64,000 nt of DNA from Desulfohalobium retbaense DSM 5692 (GCF_000024325.1 NC_013223.1:1860001-1924000); one strand, 5' to 3'. Shown: positions 35,416 to 46,212, numbered from the stretch's first letter. Program-made: numbers and translations. The notes: a model not told the origin generated them from the letters alone.

Positions 35416-36177
35416 TCAGCCGATATCCTCCCACAACAGCCCCATGATCTCTCGCTTGATGCGTGTAAATTCTGGCGAAAGCGTCGCTTCGTGGTCACGG
35501 GGACGCGACAGGGGGATCGGGATACGCTCTTTGATCGCCCCGGGGCGGCGGGACATGACATAGACGGTGTCCGCCAGCAAAATAGCTTCGTCGATATCGT
35601 GGGTGATAAACAGGATGGTCGATTCCTCTTCACGCCAGACATCGAGCAAAAGCTCCTGCAATATAAGCCGGGTCTGAGCGTCCAGGGCGCCGAAAGGCTC
35701 ATCCATCAACAGCATCTGGGGCTGATTGGCCAGCACCCGGGCAATGGCCACCCGCTGCTTCATGCCCCCGGACAACTCCTTGGGCAAAGCGTTTTCAAAA
35801 TCCGTGAGCCCGACCAGTTCCAGATACCGCCGGGCGATGCGTTGCCGTTTCGCGGTCGGCACCTGCCGGAGTCTGAGACCGAACTCGATATTCTTGCGCA
35901 CCGTGAGCCAGGGAAAGAGGGTGTAGGACTGGAAGACCATGCCCCGTTCCGCGCCGGGACCGGTGATCTCCCGGCCCTGCAGGCGGACACTGCCTGAGCT
36001 GGCCTCTTCGAGTCCGGCCACGATATTGAGCAGGGTCGATTTGCCACACCCGCTGGGACCGACCACAACGGCAAATTCCCCGGTCGCAATCTCCAGGTCG
36101 ATATTTTCCAGGGCGTGGACCGGCCCTTTGGCGGAGTCAAAAACCTTCCCCATCGCATCCAAAGCCAAAAGCGGCAT
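35416..36177 (-). CDS. ABC transporter ATPase, nitrate/taurine/sulfonate type
   Basis: A 253-residue protein, start ATG 36177 with AAGGAAAGG. Walker A GPSGCGKST, signature LSGGMKQR, Walker B LLMDEPFGALD and switch His (THD) are all present. It powers import with the permease and binding protein upstream on the same strand. The substrate class (TauB/SsuB/NrtD-like) follows from its partners; the exact substrate is unknown. Confidence 0.9.
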   Translation of the reverse strand: MPLLALDAMGKVFDSAKGPVHALENIDLEIATGEFAVVVGPSGCGKSTLLNIVAGLEEASSGSVRLQGREITGPGAERGMVFQSYTLFPWLTVRKNIEFGLRLRQVPTAKRQRIARRYLELVGLTDFENALPKELSGGMKQRVAIARVLANQPQMLLMDEPFGALDAQTRLILQELLLDVWREEESTILFITHDIDEAILLADTVYVMSRRPGAIKERIPIPLSRPRDHEATLSPEFTRIKREIMGLLWEDIG

Positions 36178-36250
36178 ACCTTTCCTTTCCTTCGAATCCG
36201 TGAACGGTTCTCTCAGGCCGTTGACAATCTCCCAATGGCTTCGCTGCTGC

Positions 36251-36303
36251 ACAACGTTCCCCCTTGCACGTACGGATACGTACGCTGCGAACTTGAACGT
36301 TGT
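36251..36303. promoter_or_regulatory. Inverted repeat between permease and ATPase genes
   Basis: ACAACGTTC (36251-36259) pairs with GAACGTTGT (36295-36303), and a CGTAC-rich inner palindrome lies between them. This could be an operator or an intercistronic RNA hairpin. Confidence 0.35.
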
Positions 36304-36389
36304 GTCGCCGTCCCTTGGGATTTTTGAACGACCTGCATTATACGGAATTTTTCAACAGTCAGCGAAGGTTCCTTCTCCAAGTGGGCGCA

Positions 36390-37184
36390 TCACTGTTTCT
36401 CGCTCCAGGGTACGACCAGCCGGGTGAGGAGTTTGAACAGACAGTCCGTGGCCAGTCCGAGCAGACCGATAATGATCAGCCCGGCGAAGATACGGTCGAT
36501 GGCCAGAAACCGCTGGGCCCGCAGGATCATATACCCCAGCCCGGAATTGGCGGCCACGAGTTCGGCCACCACCAGGTAGGTCCAGGCCCAGCCGATGGTG
36601 ATCCGGAGATTATCCAGAATACCAGGCAACGCGCCGGGAAAGAGCACCAAACGATAGGACTGGGCCCGGGATGCCCCCAGCGTGGCCGCCGCTCGGGTCA
36701 GATCCGCTGGCACAGCAGCCACGGAATCGACGACCATAAGCACGAGTTGGAAAAAGGTCCCCAGAAAAATGACCACAAATTTCTGGGCGTCACCGATCCC
36801 GAAATAGAGCAGGGTCAAAGGGACCAGAGCCACCACCGGCAAATACCTGGCGAATTCGATCAGCGGTGCGCAGATCGCCGCAGTGCGCTTCGACGTGGCG
36901 ATGGCCAGCCCCAGGGGAACGCCAAACAGTACTGCCAGGGCCCAGCCGACCATGACCCGGTACGTCGAGGCCCAGGTGTAGGCCAGGAGGACCCCTTCGC
37001 GGTGCATCTCCACAAATGCCCCCAGGACCGCATCGGGACGGGGCAGGAACAATTCCTTGACCCAGCCGCTATAGGCGGCCAGGGCCCACAGGGCCAACAA
37101 CACCAAAAAGGACAGGGCGATCAACCCTGTCCTTTTGCCGTGTTTTGCAAAGAGGCGGCTTTGAGCCATACGACTAGTCAGCAA
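36390..37184 (-). CDS. ABC transporter permease, TauC/SsuC/NitT type
   Basis: A 264-residue protein with about six transmembrane helices and the BPD_transp_1 loop (EFARYLPVVALVPLTLLYFGIG). It overlaps the binding-protein gene by 11 bases. The ATPase lies about 210 bases downstream, beyond an inverted repeat. Confidence 0.9.
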   Translation of the reverse strand: MLTSRMAQSRLFAKHGKRTGLIALSFLVLLALWALAAYSGWVKELFLPRPDAVLGAFVEMHREGVLLAYTWASTYRVMVGWALAVLFGVPLGLAIATSKRTAAICAPLIEFARYLPVVALVPLTLLYFGIGDAQKFVVIFLGTFFQLVLMVVDSVAAVPADLTRAAATLGASRAQSYRLVLFPGALPGILDNLRITIGWAWTYLVVAELVAANSGLGYMILRAQRFLAIDRIFAGLIIIGLLGLATDCLFKLLTRLVVPWSEKQ

Positions 37185-38148
37185 CCTGGTTGACGTATTC
37201 GGAGGTCACCAATTCCTCGGCCTTGACCGGCGATTGGATAATGCCCTTCGAGCGCCAGAAATCCAGGGCCCGGTCTGCCACCTCGTAAATATTGCCGGAG
37301 GTCGAGGGGTCAAAAAACGTTTTGTTCCCCTTTTCGCCGATAAAGCGGACCCCTTCGGCCATGCTGGCCATCTCTTCGGTACTGAGCCCCATCGCCTCGG
37401 CCATAATGGCATTGCCCTTGTCAGGATGGGCTCGATACCAGTCAATGGCCCGGAACCAGGACCGGGTCAGACCGGCGGGGACCTGAGGGTGCTCGGCCAC
37501 GAAGTCGCTGTTGAGAACCACGACATCGACAATAGTCTTGGGCATCTCCGCACTGGAAATGAGCACGTGGCCGCCCTCGCGCTGATCGCTCTTGGAGAGC
37601 CAAGGCTCCCAGGTCACTGCGGCATCGAGCTTGCCGGCCACAAAAGCCGCGCCAGCGTTGGAGGAGCCCATCTCGTGGAAGGTCATGGACTGCTCGTCGA
37701 CACCGTATTTATCCAGGATACTCAAGAAAAAGAAATAGGAGGTCGAGGATTTGTCGAGGCCGATGTCCTTGCCGGCCAGATCCGCAACACTCTGGATCTC
37801 CTCAGTGGCGATGATCCCGTCCCCGCCGGCGGATTCATCCATGGCAAAGACAACCACTTCCGAAGTCCCTTTGGCGAAGTGGATGACTTCACGGTCGATG
37901 ACGTTGCCCAGGCCGTCGATATTGCCCGAGGCCAACGCGGCAGCGTACTGGGCCTCGTCCTCGATGATAAAGAGGTCCATATCGATATTTTCGTCTTCGA
38001 AATACCCGTTTTCCTGGGCGATATACAACGGTCCATACCCCACCCAGGTGGCGTGGGCCAGGCGGACCGGTGTCATTTCAGCCATCGCGCCACCGGCGCT
38101 GAAAAGACAGAGCAGGACAACAAACAGAACAATTCGGCGGATCGGCAT
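37174..38148 (-). CDS. ABC substrate-binding protein, NitT/TauT type
   Basis: A 324-residue protein, start ATG 38148 with TGGAGGAG. The signal peptide ends near AMAE. The body matches NMT1/SsuA-like periplasmic proteins (RLAHATWVGYGPLYIAQENGYF, DKSSTSYFF, WEPWLSKS). It captures a small anion or thiamine-precursor-like ligand for the permease. First gene of the importer operon. Confidence 0.88.
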   Translation of the reverse strand: MPIRRIVLFVVLLCLFSAGGAMAEMTPVRLAHATWVGYGPLYIAQENGYFEDENIDMDLFIIEDEAQYAAALASGNIDGLGNVIDREVIHFAKGTSEVVVFAMDESAGGDGIIATEEIQSVADLAGKDIGLDKSSTSYFFFLSILDKYGVDEQSMTFHEMGSSNAGAAFVAGKLDAAVTWEPWLSKSDQREGGHVLISSAEMPKTIVDVVVLNSDFVAEHPQVPAGLTRSWFRAIDWYRAHPDKGNAIMAEAMGLSTEEMASMAEGVRFIGEKGNKTFFDPSTSGNIYEVADRALDFWRSKGIIQSPVKAEELVTSEYVNQVAD

Positions 38149-38303
38149 GAGACACTCCTCCAGTATGATTTGAGAAAAAATCCTCATAGTCGATTTCCCC
38201 ATGAAAAGCAAGACATTGCCGCTTGCGCTCAAAAAAAGACGGCCCCCGTGATTCGGAACCGTCTTGCTTGCAGTCTGGAGCCGCTTGCCCCGGGCAGGAG
38301 ACC

Positions 38304-41300
38304 TTATTCGTCAGCGTCGAGTACCCGGCGCACCTTGCGGGCGAGTCCTTCCATGGAAAACGGTTTCTGGATAAAGGCGAGCCCAGGCTCGACCATGCCC
38401 TGTTTGACAATGACATTATCTGTGTAGCCGGACATATAGACCGTCTTGATCTCTGGGTGCTCCGCCTGAATCCGGGCGCGCAGCATCTTGCCGTTCATTC
38501 CCGGCATGACCACGTCGGTCAGCATAAGCTCGATCGGCGTCTTCGTCTTGGCAGCCAAGTCCATCGCCTGCTGCGGGCTTCCGGCGGCGAGCACGGTGTA
38601 ACCGTATTCTTCGAGCACGGACCCGATCAACTCCAGTAATTGCTCCTCATCCTCGACGACCAGAAGCGTTTCCCGGCCTGTCAGAGGACCGTGATCCTCC
38701 TCTTGGGTCGGCTGCACAGCCTCTTCGATGACCCGCGGCAAATAGATCTTGAAGGTCGTTCCCGATTCCATCTCACTATACAAGTGAATAAAACCCTGAT
38801 TTTGCTGAACGATACCATAGACCGTTGACAAGCCGAGGCCGGTCCCCTCCCCTTTACTCTTGGTGGTGAAAAAGGGTTCGAAAATCTGCTCCTGCATCTC
38901 CGGGGGCAGCCCCTTGCCGCTATCGCTGACCGCCAGGAGCACATATTCCCCGGCCTCCACGGAGAGCAGGCGGCTGGAGTAGGCCTCGTCCAGCACGACA
39001 TTGCCGGTCTCTATGGTGATGGTCCCGCCTTCGGGCATGGCGTCCCGGGCGTTGACCACGAGATTGGCCAGAATCTGATCGAGTTGGGAGGGATCGAGGC
39101 GCACATTCCACAACGACGTGGCCGGAACAAACTGCAGTTCGACATCCTCGCCGATCAAGCGGTCCAGCATCTTCGATTGATTCTCCAAAAGCGTATTCAG
39201 GTTCAACACCTGCGGTTGGGTAATCTGCTTGCGGGAAAAAGCCAGGAGTTGACGGGTCAGGTCTGCGGAGCGCTCTGCCGCCAGATGGATCTGGGTCATG
39301 GCTTCATACAGGGGATGGCCACGATCCATCTGCAATAACGAGGTGTCGGTATACCCGAGGATGACGTTGAGCATATTGTTGAAATCGTGGGCTACCCCGC
39401 CTGCCAGCCGTCCCACCGCTTCCATCTTCTGCGCCTGTTGGAGTTGATCTTCCATGCGTTCCCGTTCAGCCGTGGCCTGCTTGACCTGGGCTTCCTGTTC
39501 GATGGTATACAGGGCAAACGCGACGTCGTTGGCCGCTTCCTGAAAGAGATTCTGTTCTTCAGGATCATAGCCACGTCCCTGGGGCAGGGCCACGGCAATG
39601 TAACCGAAAAAGCGGTCTGCATAGCGCAGGGCCACGCACAAGGTGTCAAAGGTCTGGCACGTGTTTTCCTGGGGACACCCCGCGCAGGCGCCCTCGGCCT
39701 TGGGGACGAACAGGACCTCGGTCTTGGAATCTAGCAGCCGGCAACACGGCGGCAACATGCCGGCCTCGATGTGCTCTGCCAGCGGTTGGAAGATCGGCGA
39801 ATTATCCTCACCGGCATGGTAATAGGTCTGGGGCCTCCCGTTGGCGTCGGTCCGGATGACCAGAGCGCTGCTGTAGCCGCGGTGGGCGACCATGAGTTGA
39901 TTGGCCTTGCGCAGGAGTTGTTCGGCGTCCTTCTCACGAGTGATGAGCTGGTTTACTTCCCTGATGGCCCGCAAGACAAGGTTGAGGTGCTGGATACGCT
40001 CCTGGGCTTCCCGGCGCTCGGTGATGTCTGAGGTGAAGCCGTCGATGAGAAAACTCCCATCCTCGAGATAGCCGCTCAAACGGGCGTTCATCATGAACCA
40101 CCGCCGGGCGCCGTTGCGGCGAAATCCTTCATATTCGAACTGCAGGATCTCGCCCTCGCGCTGTAAGCGGTCAAGAAAAACACTCCGCCGCTCAGAATCG
40201 GCATAGAGATCAACAAAAAGATCCTGGTACCGTTCCAAGGCCTGTTCCGGGGAGTCGCAGCCCACGATCTCGGCCATCTTCGGATTGACCTTGAGGACCC
40301 GGCCCGTGGAGGTGGTCCGGAAAATACCCACCGGAGCGGTGTCAAAGAGATACCGGAGCTCCGCCTCACTGGAGCGCAGGGCCTCCTCGGCCTCTTTAAG
40401 CTCCGTGATGTCCTCAAAGGAGGCGAAGACCTCGAGGGGTTTTCCACTGTCTCTGGAAAAAAGAGGCACAGCGCTGACGCGGATCCAGACAAATTTCTGG
40501 CGGCCGGGGTGAAACACTCCAATGACCACACCGGCCACAGCCTCACCGGTCCGTAGGACCTCCATGGCCGGATGCTCTGACATCGGGAAATCTTGGCCGT
40601 CACTGTCCACACACTTCCAACTGGGATCGAAAGGACGGCGGGCTTGCAACTGGTCAAGGGTCAGCCCCAGGATGCGCTGCGCGGCGGGGTTGGCGTCAAC
40701 GATCCGGCCATCCGGTGCATGGAAGACGACTCCCTGGCCCATGAGTTCAAAGAGGGCCCGGAAGCGGGTTTCGCTTTCCTGAACCCGTCGTTCCTGCTCG
40801 TATTGCTCAGTGACGTCACGAAAGACCAGGACGACTCCGGTGATTTCCCCGTCACAGACGCGGATGGGCGCAGCACTGTCCGCAATCTGACGCCGGGTCC
40901 CGTCGCGGGCTGTGAGGACCGTATGGTTGGCCAACCCGACCACCATCCCCTCCCGCAGGACCCGATGGATCGGCGCTTCGACCTCTTTGCCGGTAAGGGC
41001 GTTGGCAATAGCGAACACCTCTTCCAACGGCCGTCCCAGCGCTTCTTTCTCGTCCCATGCGGTCAAATGCTGGGCGACCTCATTCATCCTGGTAACGCGC
41101 CCTTGCGTGTCCGTGCTGATCACGCCGTCGCCGATGGACATCAAGGTCGTGCGCAGATCCTCCTCACTTCGGCTCAAAGAGGCAATTGCCCGGTTGCGCT
41201 GGCCTATATACCGGCGCAGAGAATACCAGCTCAATACAGCCAAAACGGTGACAAACACCAGAATACCGAAAAGCGTCCAATAGAATTGGGCCAGATCAAA

Positions 41301-41834
41301 ACGTATTTTGCTGTGCAAGGCCTCAATCATGGCCTGATTGCTCTCGACGACCTCCTGATAGACGCTGTCGAGGCGCTGATCCCTCGGCGACCCCACCTGG
41401 GCCGTGCCCTGCTCCCGGAGGGCCCAGCGTTCCAGCGACTGGGAACGGTACTGCGCAAGCGAGCCCCTCAGGGAACGGATCTCCCGGCGGAGTCCGGCAG
41501 TCTGGACCGGGCGCAACGGCTCCCCGGCCCCCATTCCCCCTTCGAGCATGGCTACCGCCAGGGCCTCGGCCTGGTCCAGATGGGTCATAAACGTGTCCCG
41601 CTCTACCGTCGGGTCACCGAGAAGTCCCTCTTCCAGCCAGATATGGGCCTGAGAGACTTGAAACTTGATCTCCGTAGCCGTGTGCACCAGCCGGGCGTGA
41701 TGGACCGTCATCCGCCGGCCGGTGGACCAGGTAACAATAATAGCGATACAAATGCCCAACACGCACAGCCCGAGAACGGCATACAATCGAACCGGTTTCT
41801 CAGGTGTATTCGGCAAAAACGATTCACGGGCCAT
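38304..41834 (-). CDS. Hybrid sensor histidine kinase (PAS-GAF-HisKA-REC)
   Basis: A 1176-residue protein with AAAGGAG before ATG. TM helices at about 17-37 and 190-210 bracket a periplasmic sensor. Three PAS-type domains (about 225-350, 355-480, 485-610) and a GAF-like region (640-790, containing a Cys cluster [10 protein letters not shown]) follow. HisKA with [18 protein letters not shown] and HATPase with [20 protein letters not shown] come next, then a C-terminal receiver with [10 protein letters not shown] and KPFS. The kinase passes phosphate to its own receiver. No partner regulator is adjacent. The Cys cluster may sense redox or metal. Confidence 0.88.
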   Translation of the reverse strand: MARESFLPNTPEKPVRLYAVLGLCVLGICIAIIVTWSTGRRMTVHHARLVHTATEIKFQVSQAHIWLEEGLLGDPTVERDTFMTHLDQAEALAVAMLEGGMGAGEPLRPVQTAGLRREIRSLRGSLAQYRSQSLERWALREQGTAQVGSPRDQRLDSVYQEVVESNQAMIEALHSKIRFDLAQFYWTLFGILVFVTVLAVLSWYSLRRYIGQRNRAIASLSRSEEDLRTTLMSIGDGVISTDTQGRVTRMNEVAQHLTAWDEKEALGRPLEEVFAIANALTGKEVEAPIHRVLREGMVVGLANHTVLTARDGTRRQIADSAAPIRVCDGEITGVVLVFRDVTEQYEQERRVQESETRFRALFELMGQGVVFHAPDGRIVDANPAAQRILGLTLDQLQARRPFDPSWKCVDSDGQDFPMSEHPAMEVLRTGEAVAGVVIGVFHPGRQKFVWIRVSAVPLFSRDSGKPLEVFASFEDITELKEAEEALRSSEAELRYLFDTAPVGIFRTTSTGRVLKVNPKMAEIVGCDSPEQALERYQDLFVDLYADSERRSVFLDRLQREGEILQFEYEGFRRNGARRWFMMNARLSGYLEDGSFLIDGFTSDITERREAQERIQHLNLVLRAIREVNQLITREKDAEQLLRKANQLMVAHRGYSSALVIRTDANGRPQTYYHAGEDNSPIFQPLAEHIEAGMLPPCCRLLDSKTEVLFVPKAEGACAGCPQENTCQTFDTLCVALRYADRFFGYIAVALPQGRGYDPEEQNLFQEAANDVAFALYTIEQEAQVKQATAERERMEDQLQQAQKMEAVGRLAGGVAHDFNNMLNVILGYTDTSLLQMDRGHPLYEAMTQIHLAAERSADLTRQLLAFSRKQITQPQVLNLNTLLENQSKMLDRLIGEDVELQFVPATSLWNVRLDPSQLDQILANLVVNARDAMPEGGTITIETGNVVLDEAYSSRLLSVEAGEYVLLAVSDSGKGLPPEMQEQIFEPFFTTKSKGEGTGLGLSTVYGIVQQNQGFIHLYSEMESGTTFKIYLPRVIEEAVQPTQEEDHGPLTGRETLLVVEDEEQLLELIGSVLEEYGYTVLAAGSPQQAMDLAAKTKTPIELMLTDVVMPGMNGKMLRARIQAEHPEIKTVYMSGYTDNVIVKQGMVEPGLAFIQKPFSMEGLARKVRRVLDADE

Positions 41835-42171
41835 GGAGTGGGGCTCCTTTAGCTGGCAGAGCAGACGTCGTATTCATTGTCGCTACTTGTGGAAGCGTTG
41901 AGACAATCAGCGGGAAAACCTGTTCTGCCACTTTGTTACCACTGACGAAAAAATGACAGGACGGAACTGTGAAAGAAAGGAAACAGTGATCTGCGCATTA
42001 TCTGAGCAGATCCACCTCCAAAAAGAAACCCTTTTGGGGTGACTTTTCCAGACATGGGCATAAAATCCGCGAAATTCAGGTCCACGAACCGGTTCACAAC
42101 TCTGGAATCGTCGTGCAAGCAGCCGGCTGGCTCAAGCAACAAAGCTGCCAGAACCTCTCGTAAACCGTTTT

Positions 42172-42477
42172 GGCTCTTCGTCACAGGGCATGGAATTTCA
42201 GACGCAAAAGTTTGCCGTCTCTTCTGTGTGCTTCGAGCGAAAGGCCCGCACATTTTCTTGGTCCCGCCAAAAGGGGGAAACCGGACCGCGAACTGAATGC
42301 TCCCAGGCGGATTTTGATGCAACAAGGGCCATCTTCGACACCTGGAGTTCTGCTTTACTTGAGAGTCCGGAGGGGGCAAGGATCCCCCTTTGGCGGGATT
42401 TAGAAAATACCGGGCCGAAAGTGGGCACACAGAAGAGACGGCAAATTCCAAAAATCCATAGGATCCGTCAAAGAACC
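42172..42477. mobile_element. MITE-like palindromic element, copy 1
   Basis: A 306-base non-coding element flanked by a perfect 8-bp direct repeat ACCGTTTT (42164-42171 and 42478-42485). The termini are imperfect inverted repeats beginning GGCTCTTCG and GGTTCTTTG. An internal 23-bp inverted repeat lies at 42209-42231 and 42425-42447, with one mismatch. The same element occurs at 53746-54050. The long ORFs it creates on both strands are by-products of the palindrome. Its flanks in the 41835-42557 gap hold no gene. Confidence 0.85.
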
Positions 42478-42557
42478 ACCGTTTTTCAGACCACAAAATC
42501 GCATCGCTCTGTGATGCAACCAGTTGTCACTCACCGCCGCCTGGTATCGAGCTGGCT

Positions 42558-43382
42558 TCAATCGGTTTGCGTACCAGTCAGCCCCTGCCATGTTGGACGG
42601 TCGAAAAAACTCCCTTCTACATTGGCTTCCATCTCCTGGTACAAGGACCACGGCATGGAAAAGGTCAGCAGGTCGCGGCCCAGGAGTTTACGGACATGAG
42701 CCCGGGCTGAAATATCAGTCAGGCCGACCACAGCCCTGGGGTGGGCCTGGTTCTCTTCCGCCAAGGGCAGGAGCCCGACACTTTGGCACCCTGCGGCAAA
42801 CGGAATGCGCACCGCATCAATGGACTGCCGCCCGTAATTGGCCAGAACGACCAACGCGGAAAGCTGTTCCGCGTTGGCGAGGAAGGTGACCACTTTGGGC
42901 ACCTCACCCTGGGTGACCTGGGACAACGGCTTCATGACCACGTATGTGGCCGGGATGTCCTGAATCGGCAGGGCATCGACAAAGTCAGCCACTTCCCCGG
43001 GGCCTTTGCGGTATCGCTCCCCCTGGAGAAATTCGTCGACAAAGTGTCTATCCACCCCAGCTTGGTGCATCCCTTCGCCGATCTGTTGGCCCGTGACCCA
43101 TTCGGCATTGCCGCAAGACAAAAAGTAGTGGAATCCCTGTTCACCGCCGGGAAATTCCGTATAGGTATTGCCGAATCCCAATCCGACACCGCCGCCCCAG
43201 CATCCATAGGTTTCCCTGTCAAAGACCGCGGCCCGGCCGCGGGCCGCATTGGCAAAACCGAACATGACACAGCTGAAGCGTCCCTTTTTGAATTGCAGCG
43301 CCTTTTCGGGCTTGTCCTCGGCCCACAGCATGGCTACGGGTTCATAGGCAGGGGCCAGCACATTCTGGATCTTACTCTGCAT
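42558..43382 (-). CDS. DUF169-family protein
   Basis: A 274-residue protein, start ATG 43382 with AAGGGAG. It has the DUF169 pattern: VLAPAYEPVAMLWAEDKP, then CVMFGFANAARG, AVFDRETYGCWGGGVGLGFG and a C-terminal LLTFSMPWSLYQEME. Family function is unknown, and members are common in anaerobes. It stands alone; the DNA between it and MITE copy 1 is only 80 bases. Confidence 0.82.
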   Translation of the reverse strand: MQSKIQNVLAPAYEPVAMLWAEDKPEKALQFKKGRFSCVMFGFANAARGRAAVFDRETYGCWGGGVGLGFGNTYTEFPGGEQGFHYFLSCGNAEWVTGQQIGEGMHQAGVDRHFVDEFLQGERYRKGPGEVADFVDALPIQDIPATYVVMKPLSQVTQGEVPKVVTFLANAEQLSALVVLANYGRQSIDAVRIPFAAGCQSVGLLPLAEENQAHPRAVVGLTDISARAHVRKLLGRDLLTFSMPWSLYQEMEANVEGSFFDRPTWQGLTGTQTD

Positions 43383-43753
43383 GCCGAAACTCCCTTGGAT
43401 ATGGCTGGTTGCCCTCGCATCAGCATCAAAATGACACCGGGTGCGGGGGAGGAATTCTCCTGCCGGATACCAGATCCAGGACAAAGACAAAAGGACCACA
43501 GGGAAATCATAAAAATTTTGCGCCCTTTTTCTCCCCCTGCCCGCCCTCGGACGACCTCCCCCGCGGTTCTGAAGTCAGAGCCCGGCCTGGAAACGGTTTA
43601 GCCCCAACCTACCGCTGCCTGTTGCCAAACTGTGCCCCGGTCCTCACGGTTGTCCCCCGGGGGACAAACCAGCGCTCTTTTTCCGTGGCAAAGGCCCATG
43701 TGCAGAACCAGAGAAAACCATGTGGTCGTGGACAAAAAACAATGGAGAAGGCC

Positions 43754-44224
43754 ATGTTCTACCGCCTCGACAGGACGCAGGACCTCGCCCTGGATATCCA
43801 CTCCGCCTGGTCCTTTTTCTCAGATCCGACAAATCTGTGCCGCATTACCCCGGACTGGCTCGGCTTCACCATAACCTGCCCCACCCCCGAACCCATGTAC
43901 GCCGGGCAGATCCTGACCTATACAGTCAAACCATTTCCCGGTCTGGCCTGGCACTGGGTCACGGAGATCACCCACGTCCGCGAACCCCGTTTTTTTGTCG
44001 ACGAACAACGACTGGGCCCCTACCGCTTTTGGCACCACCAGCACATTTTCGATCCTCTTCCCGGCGGTGTCCGGATGCGCGACACCGTCCATTACGCCCT
44101 GCCCTTCGGGCCGCTGGCCCGCCTGGGGCACAAACGTATGGTTCGCCCCAGACTTGAAGCCATTTTCGACCACCGCTACCATGTGCTTGCCGAGCGGTTT
44201 GGAGTTGCCCAGATCGCAAGCTAA
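43754..44224 (+). CDS. SRPBCC (START-like) family protein
   Basis: A 156-residue protein from ATG 43754, preceded by GGAGAAGG; ATG 43742 is an alternative. The sequence DIHSAWSFFSDPTNLCRITPDWLGF, then EITHVREPRFFVDEQ and HHQHIFDPLPGGVRMRD, is typical of SRPBCC/polyketide-cyclase-like proteins, which bind hydrophobic ligands. No partner gene is close. Confidence 0.78.
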   Translation: MFYRLDRTQDLALDIHSAWSFFSDPTNLCRITPDWLGFTITCPTPEPMYAGQILTYTVKPFPGLAWHWVTEITHVREPRFFVDEQRLGPYRFWHHQHIFDPLPGGVRMRDTVHYALPFGPLARLGHKRMVRPRLEAIFDHRYHVLAERFGVAQIAS

Positions 44225-44323
44225 GTGGCGGCAGGGCACAATCAGGTTTGGCCGCGCGACAACACCCTGCTTTCCCCTCATGCGACAGCGGTAACCACCC
44301 GCGGGTACTGCCCTCAAAAAAAA

Positions 44324-44354
44324 CGCCCGGACAAAGCATGGCTTTGTCCGGGCG
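44324..44354 (-). terminator. Terminator for the PNPOx-like gene
   Basis: CGCCCGGACAAAGC and GCTTTGTCCGGGCG form a 14-bp stem; on the minus strand a run of T follows. Confidence 0.85.
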
Positions 44355-44378
44355 CGTGCCAGAAAGATTTGGCGAAGG

Positions 44379-44756
44379 TTATTTGTCCCCAGAGCCGATC
44401 AAGGGCAATTCTTTGGTGATGGAGAAAAAGACCAGAAAGAGATCTTCGTCCTTGTCTTCGGCATAGGTCCGGCGACGCATCTCCTGCAACCGCTCGGTGT
44501 TTTTTTCTTCACTGAGTTTTTTGAGATACAGCCGTTTCCCTTTGTATCCCTTGCCTCCTTCCTTGAACAGGTAGACGGCCTTGGGATTGGACTGCAAATT
44601 CGCATGGGACAGGCGATCGCGCATGATCAGGGCCAGGGAGCCGTCGTCCATAATGTGCGGCCGGGCGTAAATGGCCGCGTCGACATTGCCCTGACTGTCC
44701 GCCGTGGACAACACGCCGGTCCCTTCGGTGTTTTCAAAGTACTCGCGTAATTCCAT
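44379..44756 (-). CDS. Pyridoxamine-phosphate-oxidase-like flavin protein
   Basis: A 125-residue protein with AAGGAG before ATG. The split-barrel fold pattern is seen: GTGVLSTADSQGNVDAAIYARPHI, then LIMRDRLSHANLQSNPKAVYLF. Such small PNPOx-like proteins bind FMN or F420-like cofactors; the substrate is unknown. It diverges from the TPR gene. Confidence 0.83.
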   Translation of the reverse strand: MELREYFENTEGTGVLSTADSQGNVDAAIYARPHIMDDGSLALIMRDRLSHANLQSNPKAVYLFKEGGKGYKGKRLYLKKLSEEKNTERLQEMRRRTYAEDKDEDLFLVFFSITKELPLIGSGDK

Positions 44757-44890
44757 GTCCGTCTCCTTGGCTTGACGATATATGGCCTGGAACCTGACTC
44801 CGTCAGATCAGGGGGCCGCCCCGCGATCTGACTGTATGGTTCCAGACCGGAACAATTCGAACCCCAACACACATAAGTACAGGCAGCGTA

Positions 44891-46147
44891 TTGACAAGGG
44901 ACACTCTCGCATTTCTTGCTTCCTCCGGTCAGCAGGGGACGGCGCCCCGTATTGCCAGGGACTGCTTTGCCCGCTGGGGGCTTGTGATCGTCCTGGTTGT
45001 GGCAGTCCTGGGCTACACGGGGACAGTGCAAAGTGCCACACAACAAGAGGAACTCCTGTACCGGGCCGACCAGGCCTATCAAAACCAAGCCTATCACAAC
45101 GTGCTCGACCTTCTGGCCCCCTTGCTCCAGCCCGACGCTTCGCCAGGGCATGCGGCTGTTTTTCTGTTGGCCGGCCACAGCCAGATGGCCTTGGCCCGTT
45201 ACGACGAGGCGGTGCGACTTCTGCAGCGGGGATGCGAGCGTTTCCCGGAACATGTCCAGTTGCGCTCCAGTCTGGGACAGGCCGCACTCCAGGCCGGGGA
45301 CAACGCCAAAGCTCTCACCGCTCTGACCCGGGCGAGCACTCTCAATCCCGACGCCCAGCGTGTCCCTCGGCTGCTGTACCAGGCAGCCGTAGCCGCATGG
45401 CGGCTGGAACGTCCTGCGCGCTGCAGCGAGCTTCTCCAGGGCGCCCTGAAACGACAGCCCGGGCCGGCCCCGGAGCATTGGCTGGAATTGCTCGTTCACG
45501 CCAACCTTGAAACCGGGAACAGGGTCAAGGCCCGCGAGGGGAGCGATGCCCTGCTCGAACGCGCCCCGGACAAAGCCCGCTACTGGCGATTAGCCGCACA
45601 CGTGGCCTGGGCAGGCGACAACCGCCTCCGAGCCGCCGTCTGTCTGGAAACCGCCGCCCGGCTCTCCCCCCCAACACCGGATCAACGACGGTCCCTCGCC
45701 GACCTGTACGCCTCGCTGGACGCCCCGCTTCGAGCCGCGGCCCTCCTCCAGGACATCCCGACGCCCTCCCGCACCACTGCGGACACCCTCCGCTTGAGCC
45801 GACTCTATGAACGGGCTCTGCGCCAAGAAAAAGCGATTGCAACCCTTGACCAGGCTCCGGCTACGCCGCAAACCCGCCTGCGCCGCGGTGAAATCCTGTA
45901 TCGTGGCGGCCGCTTTGCCCAGGCCCAGACCACGCTGGCCTCCATCTGTGACAGCCGCCACTCGCGGGCCTGTCTTTTGGCGGGCTACGCCGCATGGCAC
46001 CGCACACAATGGGACCAGGCCCGCGGCTTTCTCTCACGCATCGGCCCCAACGCGACCTGTGCCGATCAAGCCGCCTCCGCCCTGGCCGTCCTCGATTCCC
46101 TGGAGGAGACTTCCCGTCCGGAGCAGCCCGGCAGAGCCACAGATTGA
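44891..46147 (+). CDS. TPR-repeat protein of the Ton-type operon
   Basis: A 418-residue protein; the start is a TTG and is uncertain. An N-terminal hydrophobic segment is followed by repeated TPR-type helix pairs (for example AVFLLAGHSQMALARYDEAV and SSLGQAALQAGDNAKAL). It heads the operon with DUF3450 and TolQ/ExbB/ExbD/TonB genes. In Vibrio-type TonB2 systems a TPR protein is likewise encoded with these partners, but there it is usually last. Confidence 0.75.
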   Translation: MTRDTLAFLASSGQQGTAPRIARDCFARWGLVIVLVVAVLGYTGTVQSATQQEELLYRADQAYQNQAYHNVLDLLAPLLQPDASPGHAAVFLLAGHSQMALARYDEAVRLLQRGCERFPEHVQLRSSLGQAALQAGDNAKALTALTRASTLNPDAQRVPRLLYQAAVAAWRLERPARCSELLQGALKRQPGPAPEHWLELLVHANLETGNRVKAREGSDALLERAPDKARYWRLAAHVAWAGDNRLRAAVCLETAARLSPPTPDQRRSLADLYASLDAPLRAAALLQDIPTPSRTTADTLRLSRLYERALRQEKAIATLDQAPATPQTRLRRGEILYRGGRFAQAQTTLASICDSRHSRACLLAGYAAWHRTQWDQARGFLSRIGPNATCADQAASALAVLDSLEETSRPEQPGRATD

Positions 46148-46212
46148 GCTTTGTCCGGCAAACCAGTACGATGCCCGCGCATCGACACTGTCCTCTGACC
46201 AAGCGAGACCGC

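Noticed and set aside
41936-42496. 186-residue minus-strand ORF over MITE copy 1
   Set aside because: It is produced by the palindromic element and matches the spurious frame in copy 2.
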